A DNA stretch of 64,000 bases from Paenibacillus sp. MSJ-34 (GCF_018918005.1 NZ_JAHLPR010000015.1:38137-102136), one strand, 5' to 3'. Counted from the first letter of the stretch, positions 24,385 to 33,603 are shown. Notes: generated by a model from the sequence alone, not told the origin. Numbers and translations: made by a program.

Positions 24385-25287
24385 TCAGGAGCTTGCCTCC
24401 GGCTCAATAATCAGCCTTAACTGCTCGCATTCGCCGCGCAGTTCATCGAGCTGCTCCAAATAAAACAGCAACGCTTTGACGACGACGTTGGGGTGCACGG
24501 AGTCCTTTGACTCCGTTTTGATTTGGTTAATGGCCTCAAGGTAGTCTTTCTTTTCGGATTCGCTCAGGGAAGCATGACCTTTGACGATCGTCTCCATTTT
24601 ACGGTATAACCGGTGCAACTGACGCGATCTCACAATCGGGGTAATGTCCTCCGGCCAACAATTCAAGACCCAGGAAGGCGTCTCGAACAGCAACGGCATA
24701 TCCGGTTTTTTGAACTTTAACCCTTCCACCAAAACACCGACCAAATATTCAACATAGACGGCCAATTTACGGCAATGGTCATGGGACAGGCTCGGACCGA
24801 CCACCCGTGTATACTCAAGCAAGACGCTTAGCGAAATAAAAGTCACATCCACGGCAAATTCATCAATTTGCCCCCCGTACAAATCGACAACGCTCTCCTG
24901 AAACCATGAAAACAATTTGCGTTCAAGCGCCATCACCGCATTTTGAATCCGTTCGTTTTCATAAAAAGGCTGCGAGGGATCCATGAAAAAGTAGATATAT
25001 GCGCGATGTTTAAAAATATCTTCCAAGTATATCATGACCAATTCGATAATCCGATCGTTTTTCTTTAACTCCGCGTTGTGGTAGAGCCGGTAAACTTTCT
25101 CCTCGAGTTCGTCCGAAAAAGTCGCCAGCAGTTCCTGCAGCAGATCCTCTTTACCAGGAAAATACTTGTAAAACGACGGTTTGGTCATTCCGCTTGCCTT
25201 GGCAATTTCATCAATCGTCGTTAAAGCGAACCCTTTCTCCCCAAAGAGTTGAAGCGCAGCCTCAATAATCTCTGTTTTTTTATTCAC
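24385..25287 (-). CDS. TetR/AcrR-family regulator of the efflux operon
   Basis: This 300-residue regulator is long for the family (about 200). Its N-terminal HTH is classical: I-I-E-A-A-L-Q-L-F-G-E-K-G-F, T-T-I-D-E-I-A-K-A-S-G-M-T-K-P-S-F-Y-K-Y-F-P-G-K-E. The C-terminal extension (about residues 200-300) is helical and resembles the longer YerO-like regulators paired with RND pumps in Bacillota. The GTG at 25287 has AAGGA about 9 bases upstream and is preferred to ATG 25308. It lies 76 bases after the RND gene in the same orientation, so it probably autoregulates and controls the pump. Confidence 0.85.
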   Translation of the reverse strand: MNKKTEIIEAALQLFGEKGFALTTIDEIAKASGMTKPSFYKYFPGKEDLLQELLATFSDELEEKVYRLYHNAELKKNDRIIELVMIYLEDIFKHRAYIYFFMDPSQPFYENERIQNAVMALERKLFSWFQESVVDLYGGQIDEFAVDVTFISLSVLLEYTRVVGPSLSHDHCRKLAVYVEYLVGVLVEGLKFKKPDMPLLFETPSWVLNCWPEDITPIVRSRQLHRLYRKMETIVKGHASLSESEKKDYLEAINQIKTESKDSVHPNVVVKALLFYLEQLDELRGECEQLRLIIEPEASS

Positions 25288-25363
25288 ACCAAATGATCCT
25301 TTCCTCATGCATTCACAAGCAAAAAAACGTGTTCCGAACGACTCTCCGGCAAATGAACGTTGC

Positions 25364-28300
25364 CTACATGGTCAGCGGGTTATTCGGGTCTTCCGGAAGA
25401 TGGCCCGAAGGTTTCGTCTGCCCGGCATCCCGGTTGGCTTTGCGCTCCCGGCGTTTCTCTTTATACAGGGCTACGACCATGTATAAGGATGGAACGACGA
25501 TCAAGGTCAGCAGCGTGGAGAACATCAGCCCGACAATAATCGTATACGCCATCGGACGGAACAAGACGCTCCCCGTAATAGCCAGCGGCAGCAAGCCGAA
25601 GATGGCGGTCAGCGAAGTAAGCAAAATCGGCCGGAAACGTGCCGAGGTCGCTCCGATAATCGCTTCTTTAAGCTCTACGCCCTCGCGGCGCGCATCCTCG
25701 ATAAACTCGATGAGCACGATCCCGTTCCGCACGACGATCCCCGCCAGAGAGATAATCCCCATGATGCTCATGAAGCCGATCGACGAACCGGAAATAAAGA
25801 TGCCGATGACTCCGCCTGCGGCGGCCAGATATACCGTCGTCATAATGATAATCGGCGCCGACAGCGAGTAGAACTGTACCGTAATCAGCAGCAGAATCAG
25901 GAAGATGACGATGACGAACAAACTGCCCAAATCCGAGAAGATTTCGGCCTGGTCCGACGTTTCCCCGCCAAGCGTCCAGGTGTATCCTTCCGGAAAATGC
26001 AAGCCGCCCAGCAGGGCGCTAATTTCCGTATTAAGCTCGGTAGCCGTTCTGCCGCCCGTCGCATTCGCCTCAACCGTAACGGTGCGTACCAGATTGTAGT
26101 GCTGAATTTTCTGAATGGAAAACGTCGGCTTTAATTCCGCCAACTGCGATAATGGCACCTGCATGCCTTGCTCGTTGGTCACGTTCATTTGCTGGAATAT
26201 ATCGCTTGGATTGCCGTTTTTGTTGTTCATATACAAATTAATATCGATGATTTGGTTCCCCGTATCAAAATCGCCGATATCCAGGCCGTCGCCCATCAGC
26301 CGGAGCGTTTGGGTCAATGTCTGGTAAGTCACCTGATGCTGTTTCATGGCCTCTTCGTTCACGGCAAACTCCAGCGTATAGCTTTGGTTTCCGAAGTTGT
26401 CTTTAATTCCCGTCGTGCCGTCCACCTGCGCGATTTTCTCCTTCACCTGCTGGGACAGGCTTTGGAGCTCGCCCAAATCCTCGCCCGAAATTCGCACGGA
26501 TACGGCAGCTCCGACCGGAATTCCGAGCCGCGGAATGCTTGTTGCGATGTTGGCGGCGGGATATAATTTCTCCAGTTTCTTCTGCCATGTTGCCACCGTT
26601 TTTTCCCAGTCAAGCGTTCCCTTTTTGCCGTTAACCGCAACCTGACCGACCGTCGGCGAAGAACTAACGAAGTTTGTGATGTCGGAATACAACTCCGGCG
26701 CCTTCCCGCCAACTCCGTAACTGACCCTCTCCGCTTCCGGCTGCTTCCGCACCCACTCGGCGATGCTCGACACCATCCGGTCCGTTTCTTGAAACGATGT
26801 TCCGACGGGCATTTCCACATTGATGTTCACGTTCGGATCTTCCGCCTGCGGAAACAGATCGATCGGCGTCAGCAGCGCGAAGCCGAACGAGGCCGTGCCG
26901 ATCAACAGTCCGGTCAGCGCGGTAAGCAGAGGCCGCTTCAGCACCTTCGGAATCATTTTGCCCGAATACCACTGCGTTGCGGCTTGAATTTGCTTGCCTA
27001 GTAAACCGGGCGGCTTCACTCCGCCTTCCTTCGCTTGACGATGGATTCTTCGCTTCTCGTGCCATTCGCGGAAAATCGGAATGATAGTCAGCGACATCGC
27101 CATGGACGCTAACATGGAGGCGGATATCACGATCGGAAGCGGCTTGATGAAGGAGCCGACGTCTCCCGTCAGAAACAGCAGCGGCATAAAGGCGAATATG
27201 GTGGACAACGTCGCCGTCAGGATCGAAATGGAAACCTCCTTCGCTCCTTTTACGGAAGCGTCGGTCGGATTTTCCCCGAGTTCGCTGAGCCGCCGCTCGA
27301 TGTTATCGTTAACAACCACGGCGTCATCCACCAAGATCCCCAGCACGATGATCAGGCCGACGATCGTAATTTCATTCAAGGTTACCCCGGTCATCGGCAA
27401 GACGATGAGCCCCAGCGCGATCGAGATCGGAATAGCCAAGGCGACAAAAGCCGCTGTCAGCAAATTCAGGCCGAGCATGCAAACGATGATGACCGCCACG
27501 ATTGCGATCAGCATCTCCCGGGTTAACTCGCTAAACATTTTGTCCACAACTTCAAGTTGGGCAAACGCCGTCTTAAACGTCACGTTTTTCGGCAGATGTT
27601 GGGCCAAACCGCTAAGTTTCATCGAGATGGCTTTATCCATGGATGGCACATCCGAACCCGTCTGCGCATTGACTTTGATCAGGATGGCGGGCTTCCCGTT
27701 ATAATACGGCGAATATTCCGGGTCGCCATGCGCCAGTTTGGCTTCGCCGACATCTTTTAAATGAACCGGGAATCCGTCTTGCGTCGTCATGATCAGGACG
27801 TCATTCAATTTTTTGACGTCATCCAAGCTTTTGACGAGCAACTGATAATTGCGGTTATCGTAATTCAGGTCCCCCAGCGGTATGCGAGTGTTCATCTTTT
27901 GCACGGACTGAACGACCATTTCCCACGGTATTCCGTATTGCTGCAATTTCTGCGTATCAATTTGCACGGCGACTTCCTGACCGGGAATTCCATCAATTTG
28001 CACGCCGGCTACGCCTTTTACGGTCTGAATCTGATCGCGCCACCCAATCATCGTATCGTTCAGCGCGTACAGTTCTTCCCTGGTATCTGCGTAAATCACA
28101 TAAGAGCCTACAAAAGCGGAAGCCAGATTATCGTTGACGATCGGCTGCATCGCATCGTCCGGCAGATCGGCGGCGGCATCCTGGACGTTTTTGCGCAGCT
28201 CGTCCCAGGCCGCTTCGGCGTCCGCATCCGCATAAGCCTCTACCGTGATGCTGGAATACCCGCTTCCCGAAGTCGAGAGGATGTTTTCAACGCTATCCAC

Positions 28301-28513
28301 TTTCTTGATCGCCTGTTCCAGCACCTTGGTAACGGCCTGCTCCACTTTCTCCGGCGTCGCTCCCGGGTATACCGTCGTTACCAGCGCGGTCTTCACCAAC
28401 GCATCCGGCATCTCCTGACGGGGCAGCCCCATAAAGCTGTACACGCCGATCATAATAAGCATGATGAAAAACAACAAGGTGATTTTGCGTTTCTTGACCA
28501 GATAGTTAATCAT
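25364..28513 (-). CDS. RND-family efflux permease (AcrB/SwrC type)
   Basis: A 1049-residue inner-membrane pump with the 12-TM, two-large-loop RND architecture (loops about residues 35-330 and 540-840). The proton-relay acidic pair is in G-I-L-V-D-D-A-V-V-V-N-D-N-I-E-R-R in TM4. The opening I-N-Y-L-V-K-K-R-K-I-T-L-L-F-F and P-G-A-T-P-E-K-V-E-Q match HAE1/SwrC-like pumps; B. subtilis SwrC is of similar length and exports surfactin. It overlaps the adaptor gene by 8 bases (translational coupling). Together with adaptor, TolC-like protein and TetR it makes a complete efflux set. Confidence 0.93.
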   Translation of the reverse strand: MINYLVKKRKITLLFFIMLIMIGVYSFMGLPRQEMPDALVKTALVTTVYPGATPEKVEQAVTKVLEQAIKKVDSVENILSTSGSGYSSITVEAYADADAEAAWDELRKNVQDAAADLPDDAMQPIVNDNLASAFVGSYVIYADTREELYALNDTMIGWRDQIQTVKGVAGVQIDGIPGQEVAVQIDTQKLQQYGIPWEMVVQSVQKMNTRIPLGDLNYDNRNYQLLVKSLDDVKKLNDVLIMTTQDGFPVHLKDVGEAKLAHGDPEYSPYYNGKPAILIKVNAQTGSDVPSMDKAISMKLSGLAQHLPKNVTFKTAFAQLEVVDKMFSELTREMLIAIVAVIIVCMLGLNLLTAAFVALAIPISIALGLIVLPMTGVTLNEITIVGLIIVLGILVDDAVVVNDNIERRLSELGENPTDASVKGAKEVSISILTATLSTIFAFMPLLFLTGDVGSFIKPLPIVISASMLASMAMSLTIIPIFREWHEKRRIHRQAKEGGVKPPGLLGKQIQAATQWYSGKMIPKVLKRPLLTALTGLLIGTASFGFALLTPIDLFPQAEDPNVNINVEMPVGTSFQETDRMVSSIAEWVRKQPEAERVSYGVGGKAPELYSDITNFVSSSPTVGQVAVNGKKGTLDWEKTVATWQKKLEKLYPAANIATSIPRLGIPVGAAVSVRISGEDLGELQSLSQQVKEKIAQVDGTTGIKDNFGNQSYTLEFAVNEEAMKQHQVTYQTLTQTLRLMGDGLDIGDFDTGNQIIDINLYMNNKNGNPSDIFQQMNVTNEQGMQVPLSQLAELKPTFSIQKIQHYNLVRTVTVEANATGGRTATELNTEISALLGGLHFPEGYTWTLGGETSDQAEIFSDLGSLFVIVIFLILLLITVQFYSLSAPIIIMTTVYLAAAGGVIGIFISGSSIGFMSIMGIISLAGIVVRNGIVLIEFIEDARREGVELKEAIIGATSARFRPILLTSLTAIFGLLPLAITGSVLFRPMAYTIIVGLMFSTLLTLIVVPSLYMVVALYKEKRRERKANRDAGQTKPSGHLPEDPNNPLTM

Positions 28514-29876
28514 CGGCCATGTCCTCCGCCGTTACAATGGAGTAGCCGTCAAACAACCCTTCGGCTCCGGCGGTCACAACGACATCGCCCTCCTGCAATC
28601 CGGATAAAATCCGGAAGCGATTTTCAATGAATTCATCTCCCAGTTCCACGGTCGTTTTCACCGCTTTACCGTCCACGGCACGGAACACGTAGGGCTCCTG
28701 ACCGTTGCTAATCACGGCTTCGGCGGGGACGAGAATCCCTTTTTTGTCGGAAACCTCAAGCCCCGCTTTGACCACCTGCCCCGGGAACCAATCCTTGTTC
28801 GGGTTAGGAACGCTCACTTCCACGGAAATCGTACCCGTCCCCGTATTGGTCTGCGGATAAACCCGTGCAACGGTCCCGGTCCGAGTCTCGCCCCCCAATG
28901 CCACGTCAACCTTCTGTCCCGCCTTCCAGGCGGAAATTTTGCTGTCCGGAACCGGGAGCAGAACTTTCAGTTGAGTGGTGGTACCGATGACAAAAGCCGG
29001 GGTTCCCGCGCCGGCAGCCTGGCCGGCGACAACAAACTTATCCAGCACCGTGCCGGATACGGTAGCCGTCAATTTCGTTTTGGACAGGGCCAACTCGGCC
29101 TGCTTCCGACTGGCCAACGCGTTTTGATACCCCGCCTCGGCCTGCGCTTTGGAGGCCACGGCCGAAAGCTTGCCGGACTGGGCTTGTTCAAGCGAAGCCT
29201 CTGCGGCTTTTACTTGTTCATCCGATGCGCCTTTAGTCAATTCCTCCAGTTGCTTCCTGGCGCTATCCAGCGAATTCTCCGTATTTTTAAGATGAAGTTG
29301 CGATTGCTCGTATTCATTAAGCGAAATCAACCCTTCAGCATATAATTTTTGATAACGATCGGCATCGGCCTTTACTTTGGTATAAGCATCTTCCGCTTGC
29401 TTCACCTGATTTTCCGCCTGGGCCAGCTTCTGCTCCGACGCCCCCTTCTTCACCGCGGACAGATTCGCCTCGGCGCTCTTGATTTGCGCTTCGATCGAAG
29501 CGAGTCCCGCATTCGCTGCGCCGACTTGCCCCTCGGCCTGGGCTACGCCGCTTTTGGCCTGATCCAATTGAAGCCGGGCCTGCTCATCATCCAGCACAGC
29601 CAGGACATCCCCTTCCTTGACCTGGTCGCCCACTTCCACCAATATCTGTTTGATTTCTCCGGATGCCTGAAACGAAACTGTCGCCGAATCGGCGGATTGC
29701 AGCGTGCCCGACAGGTCATACACCGTGTTCAAAGGTTCTTGTTTCACCCGGATGACCTCGACGGCTGTCGAATCGGCGTTCGCTGCAGCGGTTTCTCCAT
29801 CGTTTCCCGAAGAACATGCGGTTAAAGACAGCGCGAACATCGCCGCTATCAGTACCGATAAGCAACGTCCTTTCAT
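28506..29876 (-). CDS. RND efflux adaptor (membrane fusion) lipoprotein
   Basis: A 456-residue MFP/HlyD-type adaptor. The signal peptide ends in the lipobox L-T-A-C (cysteine near 21). There is a lipoyl/barrel-sandwich half (S-G-T-L-Q-S-A-D-S-A-T-V-S-F), a long Ala/Gln/Lys-rich coiled-coil hairpin (about residues 100-250), the returning lipoyl half and a beta-barrel ending G-L-F-D-G-Y. The hairpin is long for a monoderm adaptor and could contact the TolC-like protein. It is the first gene of the minus-strand operon. The start at 29876 follows GGGAGGAG. A candidate TetR operator overlaps its promoter. Confidence 0.9.
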   Translation of the reverse strand: MKGRCLSVLIAAMFALSLTACSSGNDGETAAANADSTAVEVIRVKQEPLNTVYDLSGTLQSADSATVSFQASGEIKQILVEVGDQVKEGDVLAVLDDEQARLQLDQAKSGVAQAEGQVGAANAGLASIEAQIKSAEANLSAVKKGASEQKLAQAENQVKQAEDAYTKVKADADRYQKLYAEGLISLNEYEQSQLHLKNTENSLDSARKQLEELTKGASDEQVKAAEASLEQAQSGKLSAVASKAQAEAGYQNALASRKQAELALSKTKLTATVSGTVLDKFVVAGQAAGAGTPAFVIGTTTQLKVLLPVPDSKISAWKAGQKVDVALGGETRTGTVARVYPQTNTGTGTISVEVSVPNPNKDWFPGQVVKAGLEVSDKKGILVPAEAVISNGQEPYVFRAVDGKAVKTTVELGDEFIENRFRILSGLQEGDVVVTAGAEGLFDGYSIVTAEDMADD

Positions 29877-29896
29877 CAGGAAATTCTCCTCCCGTT

Positions 29897-29910
29897 ATAC
29901 TAGCCAGTAT
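29897..29910. promoter_or_regulatory. Candidate TetR operator in the adaptor/TolC divergent region
   Basis: ATACTAGCCAGTAT is an inverted repeat (ATACT / AGTAT, 4-base centre) lying about 20 bases before the adaptor start. On the minus strand it overlaps a possible -10 (TATAAC). Position and symmetry fit a repressor site for the TetR protein encoded downstream. Confidence 0.45.
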
Positions 29911-30034
29911 TTTTTTTAACTCTAAAGTAACCCGGCAGTAATGCGGTTGTCAAGCGACGACCCGGTGTTTGATTTCGTGAGCCATAGTGTGTTAGCATGT
30001 GGGTGAACAAATCGGATTGGGGAGGAACATTTCC

Positions 30035-31366
30035 ATGAGAAAGGAAGTCGCTGCGTGCATTTTATCGTTTGCTCTGCTTGCCGGCGGCCCGGCATCCTCT
30101 TTTGCCGCGGATGACGACAACGTCACGCGATCGGGCTATACGGCAACGACCGGCGAACAGCTAGGAAGTTCGTTTGTCGGATCGGGAAACCAACTTTTGC
30201 CTTTGAAGCGCTTGGATTTGGATAAGGTATTGGATCTAGCCCTTCATAATTCTTATAACTTGCGGTTGTTGGGAATGAAGCTGACCGCTCTGAGTCAAAA
30301 AGAACGCAGCTTGCAGAAGCAGAAAGACAAGTTGGATGATTCAACGATCCCAATCGGTTCGGGTTCATTGCCTGCAACCCCGGAGGAACTGAAGGCAGTG
30401 TACGGAATTGAAGACGATGGGGAAACTGAGCTATGGCTCGGTCCGGTCTCCCATACAAACCAAGCCGTAAATCAGGTCATGCAGGGGATGAGCGGCATCG
30501 CCGCCGCACTGAATCAGCAAATCGCCAGCCAGCGCGAACAGGTTAAACTGGCGCTCGATCAGATGGAAACGGAGCAATCGGATACGCTGATCGATATGGA
30601 AAAAGCGAGAACCGGAGCACAACTGCAGATTACATCGCAATACGTTCAACTTCTGTCGTTGGATAAACAGATCGACCTGAACGAGCGATACCTTAAGGTG
30701 TTGATCGGAGATTACGATCGGGCCGTTACGCTGAAGCAAGAAGCGATCGGCAGCGCCGAAGACATAAGGGCGGCACAAAGGCTGGTTCGCGACCAAGAGA
30801 AGCAATTGGATACGCTGAGAGACAACTACAAGCTGGCCTTGGTTCAGCTATGCTTCGATCTCGGACTGGCGTATGATCCGGAAATCACGCTCCAGGAAAT
30901 TTCCTATAACCCGGAGCCGGTCACGCGTAAGGATACCACGAAAATTCTGGCAAACTCTTATGACATGAAACATCAATGGAACGCCGTCTTCCTTGCCAAC
31001 AATCAGGAAATTCATACGAATGCTCCCAACGAGGATGAAGAAAATTACCTGTACACGATGACCCGTATCGCCAACGTACAGGCGGAGCAAACCAGCTTAG
31101 AATTAAGCAAAAAAATCAGCAAAACCTACAGCGATGCCGAAACAGCCTACAAGGCTTATCAAAACGCCGCCGAGGATTTGACCGATACGCAGGTCGATTA
31201 TGCCAACATGGAAGTCCGTTACAAAAACGGTTTCGTTTCGCGTTATGACTTCAACAAATACGGATTTACTTTAACGCAGCAGGAGGCGGCCTTGGATTTG
31301 ACCCGTTTGCAGGCGTTCATGGCCGATCAAGCGGTAAAAGCCATGGAAAAAGGACTCATCAATTGA
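30035..31366 (+). CDS. TolC-family outer-membrane-efflux-like protein
   Basis: A 443-residue exported protein. A signal peptide (basic start, L-S-F-A-L-L-A-G-G core, cleavage near S-S-F-A-A) is followed by two long alpha-helical, coiled-coil-rich halves of the TolC/OEP type (L-D-L-D-K-V-L-D-L-A-L-H-N-S-Y-N-L-R at the first; V-D-Y-A-N-M-E-V-R-Y-K-N-G-F-V-S-R-Y-D in the last). Such proteins occur in some Paenibacillaceae although the cells lack an outer membrane, so the role of the channel part is unclear. The ATG at 30035 follows GGAGG by 9 bases. It is divergent from the RND operon, implying shared control. Confidence 0.8.
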   Translation: MRKEVAACILSFALLAGGPASSFAADDDNVTRSGYTATTGEQLGSSFVGSGNQLLPLKRLDLDKVLDLALHNSYNLRLLGMKLTALSQKERSLQKQKDKLDDSTIPIGSGSLPATPEELKAVYGIEDDGETELWLGPVSHTNQAVNQVMQGMSGIAAALNQQIASQREQVKLALDQMETEQSDTLIDMEKARTGAQLQITSQYVQLLSLDKQIDLNERYLKVLIGDYDRAVTLKQEAIGSAEDIRAAQRLVRDQEKQLDTLRDNYKLALVQLCFDLGLAYDPEITLQEISYNPEPVTRKDTTKILANSYDMKHQWNAVFLANNQEIHTNAPNEDEENYLYTMTRIANVQAEQTSLELSKKISKTYSDAETAYKAYQNAAEDLTDTQVDYANMEVRYKNGFVSRYDFNKYGFTLTQQEAALDLTRLQAFMADQAVKAMEKGLIN

Positions 31367-31487
31367 TAAGCGACTAACGCCTGTCTTCGGCAGGATGGCA
31401 AGCCAGGCAATGAAGGATCTTTCATTCGGAAAACCTGCAATTGGATTCAATTTCATCATTCGTAACCATAGATGAAACTGGCTTTAT

Positions 31488-31734
31488 TGCGCAGGACTTC
31501 TCCGTTTCGAAGGCGATTCGCGCGGACTTAGGCTCCTTTGTTTAGCGCTAACGAAACTCATAATCCTTATTGGGCTCAAAATGGAGACGTCGTCATTCTA
31601 ACGAATGTACAAATCCTTATTCATTGGAAATCGCCGGTTTTAGCGCCTTTTTCCCCTCATTAGCGTGTTTCAGATTCGTTACACGAGCAACAAGGTGATT
31701 TCACAGGCTATTAGCGTGTACACGTTTCGTTAGC
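31488..31734 (-). repeat. Family C element, copy 2 (inverted) with shared flank
   Basis: The core 31545-31734 begins GCGCTAACGAAACT and ends GTTTCGTTAGC. About 60 bases on its left (31488-31544, including CTCCTTTGTTTAGCGC) match, in reverse complement, the sequence following copy 3 at 61943-62005. It lies in the gene-free island after the TolC-like gene. Confidence 0.7.
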
Positions 31735-31888
31735 TCGCCCGAAGGAGCGTCAACCGCCAGCGGTATTTTGAAATTGACTAATTGTGCATCTTTCTACCCC
31801 GTTTTGATCGGTTGCTGCAGCATAGTCTCGCGAAAAAGCGCTAGCGTTGCATGAAATCTTCTAGCTGGGATGCGGCGCCATGGAATTA

Positions 31889-32084
31889 TAACGGATTTCC
31901 AAGGTCTTATTTTTTGAAATTCCAGTCGATCTCTGGAATTAACGGATTTTCGAACCGTTAACATGTCGCGATCGGCCGGAGAATCCTTGGTTTTGTGAAG
32001 TTTCGACAAAAATAGAGACCTCAAAATCCGCTAACTCCGCCAAAACAGCGTTATTGGATCAAATAAGGCCTCCATAATCCGTTA
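31889..32084 (+). repeat. Family A element, copy 2
   Basis: Starts TAACGGATTT and ends TAATCCGTTA; 196 bases, matching 1187-1381 in length, ends, flank (CTAGCTGGG) and interior (TTTTCGAACCGTTA, GTTTCGACAAAA). Confidence 0.7.
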
Positions 32085-32089
32085 ATTGG

Positions 32090-32142
32090 CAGATTTCAGA
32101 GAAAGGCCTCTTGGAGGTCTTTCTCTGGAATCTGCCATTTTT
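32090..32142 (+). terminator. Long hairpin with short T-tract
   Basis: Roughly 21-base arms (CAGATTTCAGAGAAAGGCCTC at 32090-32110 and its near-complement at 32113-32134) are separated by only two bases and followed by CCATTTTT. It is terminator-like but no gene ends just upstream, so it may end a non-coding transcript from the repeat island. Confidence 0.5.
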
Positions 32143-32181
32143 GGGAGACACGTCACATCATACAATATAATTGTTTCCATA

Positions 32182-32334
32182 GGGACACGTATCTGTCTAT
32201 TTGGTATAATAACACAAAAAAACAGACCGCCCCAGGAAAAGGTAAACGGTCCATTTCTTTAATTGGTTATATTTAAGCCGACCGCTCCTGAAGCGGCTAT
32301 TGTACTGGGAGCCGGCTGCGACCGGCTCCTTTTT
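32182..32334 (+). ncRNA. Candidate small RNA with its own promoter and terminator
   Basis: A promoter-like pair (GGGACA 32182-32187, 17-base spacer, TATAAT 32205-32210) is followed about 100 bases later by a strong terminator (GGAGCCGG / CCGGCTCC at 32308-32329 with T5). Between them are two small hairpins (ACCGCC...CGGT near 32226-32250; CCGCTCCTGAAGCGG near 32282-32296) and no open frame. The layout recalls the hairpin-rich tail of small holin-like toxin loci in Paenibacillus, but no toxin frame is found here. Confidence 0.4.
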
Positions 32335-32459
32335 CAATATTGCATAACACACGGGAATACAATGCTGCGCTCAATAGGGTCCAGTCCTCCCGAATCCGGC
32401 GAATCTTTCCGGTAACAAAATTTTGTTTTCTGCGTCATATATTATGAAGGAGTGATTTC

Positions 32460-32660
32460 ATGATCTTTCTCGGGCTATTCATCATGGCAATCGGTTTGCT
32501 TAATATTCTAAAACCGTCGTTCGCATGGTATTTAAAAGAAGGTTGGAAGGTAGACGGCGATTCCGAGCCGAGCGATGCCTACTTAACCCTCACAAGAATC
32601 GGCGGAGTCTTAGCATTTATCATGGGACTCATCGTATTGTTCGCGGGTCTTTTCACCTAA
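32460..32660 (+). CDS. DUF6199-like small membrane protein
   Basis: A 66-residue protein with two membrane helices (about residues 2-17 and 44-64) and the intervening W-Y-L-K-E-G-W-K-V-D-G-D-S-E-P-S-D-A-Y segment characteristic of this small uncharacterised family. AAGGAG lies 7 bases before the ATG. It is monocistronic. No function is known. Confidence 0.75.
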   Translation: MIFLGLFIMAIGLLNILKPSFAWYLKEGWKVDGDSEPSDAYLTLTRIGGVLAFIMGLIVLFAGLFT

Positions 32661-33204
32661 TTCCTATGCTTCGAGTGCGAACCTATTATTCGTTCGGAGC
32701 CAAATCCGGCCCTTAAGGGTTTATCCCTATGCTGTTAGGTCCGTTCCCGACGGGAATCGTGTCTACGATGGCATTGGTATTTCCATCGATCACCGCCACA
32801 TTGTTGTCTCCGAAGCTCGCTACATAGATCGCGTTTGTTAAAAGGTTCACCCCTAAACTCAACGGAGAATTGCCAACTAATTTTTCCAGGTTTTCGATTG
32901 TGCGCACGCACTAATTTAACGGTTTTGGACCATTTCAGACCAGGACACCTCCAATCCCATTTCATTACATTGTATGGTATGAGGCTCATGATCATAGGGA
33001 ATAGATACTCACCTAGAATCTCCATGGGCCGCCATCTATTACCCCAAAAATAGGCGGTAATAATTGGTCCCCCCTTATCCTGTCCCTCCCGAAATTTACC
33101 TACTTCAGCCCCTTTTATGAAAAGATAGTTATTAACGTATTCCGTGAGCCCCCCAATTTCATATTTTGTAATGTTACGAAAGTAGTATGAAGGGAGCCGA
33201 TCAC
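32661..33204. other. Intergenic region with beta-propeller remnant
   Basis: Between the DUF6199 gene and the DUF1259 gene there is only the YVTN remnant (32713-32907, minus strand). The rest, about 300 bases from 32908, is AT-rich with no supported frame; a C-run (TTGGTCCCCCCTTATCC) lies near 33063. Confidence 0.5.
32713..32907 (-). pseudogene. Remnant of a YVTN/YncE-type beta-propeller protein
   Basis: The frame encodes about one and a half propeller blades: L-T-N-A-I-Y-V-A-S-F-G-D-N-N-V-A-V-I-D-G followed by V-D-T-I-P-V-G-N-G-P. Complete members have six or seven blades and several hundred residues. The GTG at its beginning has no ribosome site and the upstream frames do not continue the domain, so this is a truncated fragment. 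Confidence 0.6.
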
Positions 33205-33588
33205 ATGAAAATTTCCACAGCGCTTTGCAATCGGCTGGCCGCTATTTTGGGCGGTACAGGCATGTCTAACGGCAAGAGTTGCTCTATTATGATCGAAAGA
33301 AAACTCAATGCAAGAATTCTTGGAAGAAAATATGAAACCGAACATGAAGTAACGATTCAGTCGCTTAAAAATGGAACGACTTTAAACACCGGTGAAATTA
33401 CATTACTGCAGTCTGAGGTTCAACGCTTTATTAATGCGGTTCGAAAGCGCAATTTAAAGGTAACCGCAGTCCACAACCATTGGTTATTCGAAAAGCCTAG
33501 ATTGATATATTTGCATATCGAATCGGTTGAAAATCCGATCGTATTTGCAAGGAAATTAAGAGCTGCTTTAAACGTTCTGAAAAAGTAA
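33205..33588 (+). CDS. DUF1259 (LppY/LpqO-like) protein
   Basis: This 127-residue protein shows one DUF1259 domain, with the characteristic V-T-A-V-H-N-H-W-L-F and P-R-L-I-Y-L-H-I-E-S-V-E-N-P motifs near the C-terminus. The three histidines could bind metal, but the function is unknown. Many family members carry two domains and a signal peptide; this one is single-domain and appears cytosolic. The ATG at 33205 follows GGGAG by 8 bases; ATG 33187 has no site. A good terminator follows. Confidence 0.8.
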   Translation: MKISTALCNRLAAILGGTGMSNGKSCSIMIERKLNARILGRKYETEHEVTIQSLKNGTTLNTGEITLLQSEVQRFINAVRKRNLKVTAVHNHWLFEKPRLIYLHIESVENPIVFARKLRAALNVLKK

Positions 33589-33603
33589 AAAATGACTCGT
33601 CGC

